Assembly (NCBI RefSeq): GCF_002811925.1
Contig: NZ_NPDS01000001.1
Coordinates: forward strand, 711,001-775,000
DNA length: 64,000 nucleotides
Reading direction: 5' to 3'
From: Leptospira barantonii
Lineage (GTDB): Bacteria; Spirochaetota; Leptospiria; Leptospirales; Leptospiraceae
In this document: piece by piece, positions 56,795 to 64,000 of the stretch
Layout: every line of letters starts with the position of its first letter
Numbering within the stretch: position 1 is the stretch's first letter
Program-made: the position numbers and the translations under genes
The notes under the pieces: model-generated
Seen by the model: only the letters and a program-made list of their open reading frames with translations
Told to the model about the DNA's origin: nothing
Databases searched by the model: none

Positions 56795-57925
56795 TCAGGT
56801 CCAATCGGAGAATGCGGATTCCGGATTCGGACCCGAGTAATTCCAATGTCCCATCTTTCTGCCGTTGCGGACTTCGGTTTTACCGTATAAATGAAGATGA
56901 AAATAAGGATTTTCTAATGCTGAATTCCAAAGATCGGAGCCGGGTTTGTAATCTTCTCCCAGGATATTCTTCATCGTAACGGAAGTCGACGGAATCGAAT
57001 CGGGGGAAGGAATATTACAAAGTGTTCTCAATTGAAGTTCAAACTGAGAAAGTGTTCCGCAGTCCTGGCTGAAATGTCCCGAGTTATGAGGTCTTGGTGC
57101 GAATTCGTTACAAAGAATTTCCTCGCCTTTGATGAAGAATTCCACTCCGAAAACTCCGATGTAACCGATCGTTTCCGCGAGTTTTTTCGCAGAGTCCACA
57201 AGTCTCGTTTCCACTTCCTTTGAAAAGTTACCCGGATGAAAGGTAAGATCCAGGATATGATTCTTATGAACGTTTTCGGAAGGTCTGAAATTTAGAATCT
57301 TACCGTCCTCGAACCTCGCTAAAATTACGGAAGCCTCCGAGTGAAACGGAAAGAATTCTTCCACGATATGATTGAGTTCCTTTAGATCGGAAAGCGCCGA
57401 AGAAAGTTCTTCTTTCGTTTTACATTTAACTTGGCCCTTGCCGTCGTAACCCATCGTATTCGTTTTTAAAATACACGGGAAATTTGTTTTGGAAAGAACG
57501 GAAATTTTATCCTCTTCCGTAAAAACCGGATGAAAATTTACGGTCGGAATTCCGGCCTTTCGAAAAGAATTTTTTTCCTTCCATCGATTCTGTGCGATTC
57601 GGATACAATCGGGGGAGGGGTGAACTCTAAGCCCGTTTTCTTTCGAGAATTTTTCGATCGTAGAAAGTGCAATTTCCGGAATATTCTCAAATTCGAATGT
57701 AAGAGCGTCTATATTCTTTAAAAATTCTATGAGAGCGGTTTCGTCCTCGTAAGCGGCGACGTATTCTTTGGCTCCTGCTCCGGCCGCCGGAGAATTCTTT
57801 TCCGGAGAATAAACGGAAATATCGTAACCGAAAGGAAGCGCTTCGAGGCAGAACATTCTCGCCAATTGTCCTGCTCCCATAACTCCGAGTTTGGAACCGG
57901 GAGGAAGAGTGGTTTTCGATTTCAA
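56795..57925 (-). CDS. purK: 5-(carboxyamino)imidazole ribonucleotide synthase PurK
   Basis: This is a 376-residue ATP-grasp enzyme of purine synthesis that makes N5-CAIR from AIR, bicarbonate and ATP. The N-terminal [17 protein letters not shown] is the family signature. The ATP-grasp core has [15 protein letters not shown] near residue 151 and FVEFF-type [27 protein letters not shown] near 257-283. The start is TTG 57925, overlapping the purE stop by four bases (TTGA). The product passes to PurE. Confidence 0.94.
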   Translation of the reverse strand: MKSKTTLPPGSKLGVMGAGQLARMFCLEALPFGYDISVYSPEKNSPAAGAGAKEYVAAYEDETALIEFLKNIDALTFEFENIPEIALSTIEKFSKENGLRVHPSPDCIRIAQNRWKEKNSFRKAGIPTVNFHPVFTEEDKISVLSKTNFPCILKTNTMGYDGKGQVKCKTKEELSSALSDLKELNHIVEEFFPFHSEASVILARFEDGKILNFRPSENVHKNHILDLTFHPGNFSKEVETRLVDSAKKLAETIGYIGVFGVEFFIKGEEILCNEFAPRPHNSGHFSQDCGTLSQFELQLRTLCNIPSPDSIPSTSVTMKNILGEDYKPGSDLWNSALENPYFHLHLYGKTEVRNGRKMGHWNYSGPNPESAFSDWT

Positions 57926-58410
57926 AGAAGATCCTTGTTTTTGGAAAGTGCGTCTTCTCGAATTTTATCCCTGTATCGTTCCAGCTTTTCGGAAAGTTCC
58001 GCGTCTTGCAGGGAAAGAATTCGAATCGCAAGAAGACCCGCGTTCTTAGCACCCGCGGTTCCGATCGCAAGAGTTCCCACAGGAACTCCGCCGGGCATTT
58101 GAACGATGGAAAGAAGGCTGTCCATGCCGCTTAACGCTTTGCTCTGAACGGGGACGCCTAACACGGGAAGTGTGGTCATCGACGCGACCATACCCGGAAG
58201 ATGCGCGGCTCCGCCGGCCCCCGCGATGATGACCGAGTAACCGGCCTTCTTCGCTGTTTTAGAAAATTCTAACATAAGCTCGGGGGATCTATGCGCGGAA
58301 ACGATTTCCTTGTGAACGGAAACACCGAATTCTTTTAGAACGGTTTCGGCTTCCTTCATCGTTTCCCAGTCCGAATGACTGCCCATTATGATTGCAACTT
58401 TCGCGCTCAA
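57922..58410 (-). CDS. purE: 5-(carboxyamino)imidazole ribonucleotide mutase PurE
   Basis: This is a 162-residue class I PurE that converts N5-CAIR to CAIR. Family motifs are [12 protein letters not shown] near residues 7-18 (phosphate-binding SxSD), SAHRSPE near 39 with catalytic His, [14 protein letters not shown] near 66 and [29 protein letters not shown] near 85-113. The TTG start at 58410 is preceded by AGGAGAAAGGA. It forms an operon with purK and lies 50 bases after murF. Confidence 0.95.
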   Translation of the reverse strand: MSAKVAIIMGSHSDWETMKEAETVLKEFGVSVHKEIVSAHRSPELMLEFSKTAKKAGYSVIIAGAGGAAHLPGMVASMTTLPVLGVPVQSKALSGMDSLLSIVQMPGGVPVGTLAIGTAGAKNAGLLAIRILSLQDAELSEKLERYRDKIREDALSKNKDLL

Positions 58411-58460
58411 GTCCTTTCTCCTGTTGAAGATGTTTCTTTCGATCCGAACGTTTGCAAGTA

Positions 58461-59861
58461 CTAAACCTGAAGAGAATCCACGAAGCGTTCCAATTGAATT
58501 CCTCTCGAAGCCTTCGCCAAAACGACCGAACCTTCGGGAACCGAATTCAAAAACGATTGAACGAGTTGTTTCAATCCGTCTTCCGTGTTCTCGAAGTGTT
58601 CCGAAAATTTGGGAGAGGATGTTCGCTTAACAAATTCCTCGCCGATCCAACGAGAATCGGTTCCGAAAGTGAAAAGTCCTTTTAGATTTTGAAAACCGGC
58701 GCAGTGTTTTCCGAGTTTTTTATGGAATTCGGAAGAATGTTTTCCGAGTTCTTTCATATCGCCGAGAACCGCGTAAAATTCCTTACCGTCCGCGAGTTGA
58801 TCCGCGACTTCCAAAGAGGAAAGCATGGATTCGTAGTTCGCGTTATACGTATCGTTGATTACGGAGAATTTTCCTCGTTGCAGATCCAGTCTTTTGTTTC
58901 CGGATTTAAAGGAAGAGATTCCGTCTCGGATCCAATCTTTAGGAGTTCCGATCGTTTCCAAACAAGCGACTGCGACGGCTAAGTTTCCGAGAAGTTTATC
59001 GCCGGGTAAGTTCCATTCGATTTCTTCGTCTTTGTATTTTAAGGAAAATCCGGACGGGTTTTTGCGGAGAATGGAAAACGTCTGCTCCGGTTTTACCAAA
59101 ACAAACTTGCTTCCGTATTTGCGGGTTTTCTTTTTTAGTATTTTAGAATATTCACCTATACTTGGATAGAAGAGAATTCCTCCCTTGGAAAGACCCTCGG
59201 CGACCTCCGCTTTCGCTTTCGCGATGTTTTTTTGGCTTCCCAAAAATTCTATATGAGCCGTTCCGATCGTTGTGATGATCGCGTAGTCCGGTTTTGCGAT
59301 TTCGGTAAGTCTTGAAATTTCCCCTTTGTGATTCATTCCGAGTTCGCAGACCGCGATTTTGGTTTGATCCGAAATTCGAAAGAGCGTAAACGGAAGCCCG
59401 ATCTCGTTGTTGTAATTCTTTTCCGTAACGACCAACGCGTCTTCGTCAAGATTTTTGAGGCAGTTGCCGAGAAGTTCCTTCGTAGTCGTTTTTCCGCTCG
59501 AACCCGTGACGGCGATCACGATCGGGTTGAATCTGGATCTGTGAAATGCGGCGAGCTTACCAAGAGCGACTAACGTATCTTTGACGGGAATCGCTTTTTT
59601 ACATTGTTCGTCGTCGAGTTCCTTGAGAATCGGATGATTCTCCTCGACTAAAAAATAAGAGGCTCCTCTGGAAAGAGCATCCTGGATGAATTCATGCCCG
59701 TCCCGATTCCCGCGAAGTGGGACGAACAAGGAACCGGCCTCCGCTTCGGTCGAAGCGGTCGTTATGTTTGTGATCGAGGTTTCTTTCTGAAACCAGGTTG
59801 TCGACTCGGAACCCAACGCTTTGCGGATCGTTTCCGGGTCGTAGGAGAAGGTTGCCTTCAT
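58461..59861 (-). CDS. murF: UDP-N-acetylmuramoyl-tripeptide--D-alanyl-D-alanine ligase MurF
   Basis: This is a 466-residue Mur ligase. The N-terminal uridine-binding domain is at about 1-105 ([18 protein letters not shown]). The ATPase domain has P-loop [16 protein letters not shown] near 117-132, then [13 protein letters not shown] near 156 and [10 protein letters not shown] near 185. The C-terminal domain has [11 protein letters not shown] near 335, the family hallmark, and VLGDMKELG near 367. It adds D-Ala-D-Ala to the peptidoglycan precursor in the cytosol. It stands outside a mur/dcw cluster here, upstream of purE. Confidence 0.95.
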   Translation of the reverse strand: MKATFSYDPETIRKALGSESTTWFQKETSITNITTASTEAEAGSLFVPLRGNRDGHEFIQDALSRGASYFLVEENHPILKELDDEQCKKAIPVKDTLVALGKLAAFHRSRFNPIVIAVTGSSGKTTTKELLGNCLKNLDEDALVVTEKNYNNEIGLPFTLFRISDQTKIAVCELGMNHKGEISRLTEIAKPDYAIITTIGTAHIEFLGSQKNIAKAKAEVAEGLSKGGILFYPSIGEYSKILKKKTRKYGSKFVLVKPEQTFSILRKNPSGFSLKYKDEEIEWNLPGDKLLGNLAVAVACLETIGTPKDWIRDGISSFKSGNKRLDLQRGKFSVINDTYNANYESMLSSLEVADQLADGKEFYAVLGDMKELGKHSSEFHKKLGKHCAGFQNLKGLFTFGTDSRWIGEEFVKRTSSPKFSEHFENTEDGLKQLVQSFLNSVPEGSVVLAKASRGIQLERFVDSLQV

Positions 59862-59891
59862 GAATCCAAGTTGTAGGGAGAGAATGTTTTG

Positions 59892-59905
59892 AAAATTCTA
59901 AAATT
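59892..59905. repeat. AT-rich ATTCTAAAAT element in a divergent spacer
   Basis: AAAATTCTAAAATT lies in the 207-base gap between divergent murF and the LamG-like lipoprotein gene. It has the same core as the elements at 24611 and 47472. Confidence 0.35.
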
Positions 59906-60068
59906 TGTCCTCCCGTGTTCGTCATAGGGCGAGTAAAGCAACCGGTAAAGAGGATCGAAAGAATTCTTCCTTGCGGGAATTAGTAAAAAAATTATTTCTA
60001 ACTTGTTCCGAGTCTCGCTCGAATCCAATTTTGATTGATTTATTCGAAATTGTGAGCCAGTTTATGGT

Positions 60069-60917
60069 ATGGGAAAAAAGAGCCTTGTTCTGTCTCGATT
60101 CGGAAGTGCGCTGATTCTTCTCATACTCTTTACGATCGATTGCTCTCGGTATGGGGCCGATTGTTCAACATCCGATTGGATCTGTTCGGGCGCCGGGCTT
60201 GCTCTTGTCGGACGCAATGGTGTCGTGAATCCGACTCAGCCGGTTTCCGGCGCAAGAGTTTGGTTTCGCTCCGATCGAACGTCAACGGATGGAACTTCTC
60301 TTTTTCTACAAGATCTTGCAGGCACGGGTTATAGCGGGGCAGGTAACGCGACGTTGGTCGAAGATACGTTCAATCATTTTCCCGCGATTCACTTTGGAGG
60401 AAGTTCGACTTCTTCCTCGATGGGAACCGCGCCGTTTCCCTTGGGTGCGTTTACGCTCTACTTTGTTTTTAAAGCGGGAGGTCCTGCGGGAACTCATATC
60501 ATTTACGAGTTGGGACCGGATGCTTCGGCGGGAAACGGGATTTACTTATCGGACAGCAATACGGGAACGATTCGCGCCACGCGTGCGGCTTCATCAGAAA
60601 AAGCTTATACTCCGGATTGGGCCAAGACCGGTTCGACCCTTATAAGCGTTCATTCTTTTGACGGAACCAATGCGGGTCATCTTCTCTTTTTAAACGGAAC
60701 TCAAGTTTCCTTTGTTTCGAATGTGTTTGTCGGAGATCCGGGCACGACGAACGCGAGCTTATCCCTTTTTATAGGCAGTCGTGGCGGAGTCGGTTTTTTT
60801 GCAACGATGGATGTCGCAGAAGTTTTAATATATCCAACGGCTCATACCACATCCGAACAAAACACGGTTCAATGTTATTTAGGCACGCGTTACGGGGTCG
60901 GAGTTTCCGGTTGTTGA
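60069..60917 (+). CDS. LamG/concanavalin-like putative lipoprotein
   Basis: The protein has 282 residues. The signal region ALILLILFTIDC ends in a plausible lipidation Cys near residue 25. The mature protein from about 60 to 280 has the look of a LamG/concanavalin A-like sandwich: GAFTLYFVFKAGG, HSFDGTNAGHLLFLNGTQV, and the ending MDVAEVLIYPTAHTTSEQNTVQCYLGTRYGV that is common in such modules. It probably sits on the cell surface and may bind a glycan. It converges on nadD. No ribosome site is obvious at ATG 60069. Confidence 0.75.
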   Translation: MGKKSLVLSRFGSALILLILFTIDCSRYGADCSTSDWICSGAGLALVGRNGVVNPTQPVSGARVWFRSDRTSTDGTSLFLQDLAGTGYSGAGNATLVEDTFNHFPAIHFGGSSTSSSMGTAPFPLGAFTLYFVFKAGGPAGTHIIYELGPDASAGNGIYLSDSNTGTIRATRAASSEKAYTPDWAKTGSTLISVHSFDGTNAGHLLFLNGTQVSFVSNVFVGDPGTTNASLSLFIGSRGGVGFFATMDVAEVLIYPTAHTTSEQNTVQCYLGTRYGVGVSGC

Positions 60918-60969
60918 GTTGAATCTTTGTATATTAAGAATTTATAACGTTCAAGGTATGAGAATTTTT

Positions 60970-61611
60970 TTACTTTCGATACAATCCATTCTTTTGAATG
61001 TAATCCAAGATTGATTTTGAAATTCGATTTTGGAATTGCGAAACGGGATATTCACTTGCATCCGAACCGGAATCGATTTCCGAAAAAGAATTTCTCAGAT
61101 CCGTAGAACTTACAGGAATCAAAGGATTCTTTAAAAAACGAAACTCGGTCCGCGCTAAAAGACGCGGATTGATTGGAATGATTTCCGAAAATCTTCGAAA
61201 GACAAAAACGTTCCGAACCTCGTTTAAAATTCCTTCCCAATCGTTCCATTCGTGAAAGTTCGCATAATTGTCTTCGCCGATCAGAAGAACGAATTCGCGA
61301 TCGGAATATAGATTTTTCAGTTCTTTGACGGTTTGGATCGTGAAACTCGGGCCATTTCGTTTCAGTTCCAAGTCCAAAATTCGAATCGGAGCATCGAGCT
61401 CGGACGCAAATAGATTCAACATTTCGAATATATCGGGTGAGGGCGAAAGTTTTTCGCCCTTGAGGGGATTTTGTCGGTTCGGAATCAGGAACACTTCCTT
61501 ACAATCCGGAACTTCCTTAAAAAAAGACTTTAGAATTCCTGAATGTCCTTCGTGCGGAGGATCGAAACTTCCGCCGAAAATTCCGGTAAGAATCGAAGAT
61601 TCCTCGGACAA
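60970..61611 (-). CDS. nadD: Nicotinate-nucleotide adenylyltransferase NadD
   Basis: This is a 213-residue enzyme that joins nicotinate mononucleotide and ATP to nicotinate adenine dinucleotide. The nucleotidyltransferase motif [14 protein letters not shown] is near residues 10-23, and the second motif SSTDLRNSF near 173. I set the start at TTG 61611, with GGGG seven bases upstream, because this gives the family length. A longer frame from 61689 would extend 26 codons into proA. It lies four bases after the proA stop and is the last gene of obg-proB-proA-nadD in this window. Confidence 0.9.
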   Translation of the reverse strand: MSEESSILTGIFGGSFDPPHEGHSGILKSFFKEVPDCKEVFLIPNRQNPLKGEKLSPSPDIFEMLNLFASELDAPIRILDLELKRNGPSFTIQTVKELKNLYSDREFVLLIGEDNYANFHEWNDWEGILNEVRNVFVFRRFSEIIPINPRLLARTEFRFLKNPLIPVSSTDLRNSFSEIDSGSDASEYPVSQFQNRISKSILDYIQKNGLYRK

Positions 61612-61615
61612 AGGA

Positions 61616-63746
<2,131 letters not shown>

Positions 63747-63750
<4 letters not shown>

Positions 63751-64000
63751 TCTCGATCCTCGGAATTTCGGGAAGAATCGCCTAACGTGTCTTGATGTTC
63801 GGAATGTTCGGATTCATTCTCCGTATGAGAGGCAGATTTAGATTCTTTTACCGGATTCAAAACCTTTTCGATTTCGTCTTTGAAAAAGGTTTCATCCATG
63901 TTGACTAAAAGTTCTTCTAAGTTCGTTTCCATCGCCGCGGAGATTGCAATGACCTTGCCGAGATGGGAAACCTTTTCGATCACATCCTTCGTAAAGTCGG
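63747..64000 (-). CDS. obg: GTPase Obg (CgtA), C-terminal part only
   Basis: This is the 3' end of a gene that continues beyond the right edge. About 84 codons are visible. The start of the segment ([28 protein letters not shown]) fits the G5 region ISAA of the Obg GTPase domain and its last helix. The rest is an acidic, His/Ser/Glu-rich tail without the OCT fold. Obg is a ribosome-assembly GTPase, and the order obg-proB-proA-nadD supports the call. No start codon is in the window. Confidence 0.85.

Overview
The window reads as a chromosomal segment of a Leptospira species, most likely of the pathogenic clade. The evidence is lineage-restricted protein families (a DUF1564 protein at 39.1 kb, a DUF1577 PilZ protein at 3.75 kb), many spirochaete-style lipoproteins with relaxed lipoboxes, frequent TTG starts, and the gene order obg-proB-proA-nadD. 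No rRNA, tRNA, CRISPR array, intact insertion sequence or prophage was seen. By eye the first 3.5 kb look more AT-rich than the rest.

Layout. 0-3.5 kb: a partial histone-deacetylase-fold deacylase, a secreted DUF4015 glycoside-hydrolase-like protein, an enoyl-CoA hydratase and a coupled unknown gene. 3.7-12.5 kb: the PilZ protein, secreted proteins, mtnC coupled to an MFS transporter, a monoacylglycerol-lipase-like hydrolase, an EEP-family phosphoesterase and a VOC protein. 12.6-23.3 kb: six closely packed minus-strand genes. They encode a CoA-transferase, a FabH-like synthase, a 1,784-residue Ser/Thr kinase-ATPase-GAF-SpoIIE phosphatase, a SiaB-like kinase, a SiaC-like phosphoprotein and a GAF-adenylate cyclase. 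23.7-30.3 kb: more lipid genes (a hotdog thioesterase fused to a 23S-IVP-like bundle, an SDR, a ketosynthase), then a PP2C phosphatase, a second SiaB-like kinase and a second class III cyclase.

30.4-39.7 kb: lipoproteins, a heme-motif histidine kinase, a five-gene operon (FtsX-like protein, ABC ATPase, ROK kinase, HIT protein, flippase-like protein), a TPR protein with an Mrr-like C-terminus, and DUF1564. 39.8-47.5 kb: a lipoprotein, TolC-like and RND adaptor genes without a pump, lexA, a small lipoprotein, a C-terminal processing protease, tsaD and pssA. 47.5-54.6 kb: two secreted outer-membrane-like proteins, a small unknown gene, radC, a Wzm/Wzt polysaccharide exporter and ugd. 54.6-64 kb: an FG-GAP lipoprotein, purK-purE, murF, a LamG-like lipoprotein, and nadD-proA-proB-obg (partial).

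The most interesting feature is the 12.6-30.3 kb block. A Sia-type partner switch, known in Pseudomonas for controlling a diguanylate cyclase, is here encoded with a class III adenylate cyclase, and its kinase/phosphatase input gene sits in the same operon as lipid-metabolism genes. A second phosphatase/SiaB pair lies 3 kb further on. This suggests an undescribed cAMP-output phosphorylation switch, possibly linked to lipid synthesis. The function is inferred from domain content and gene order only.
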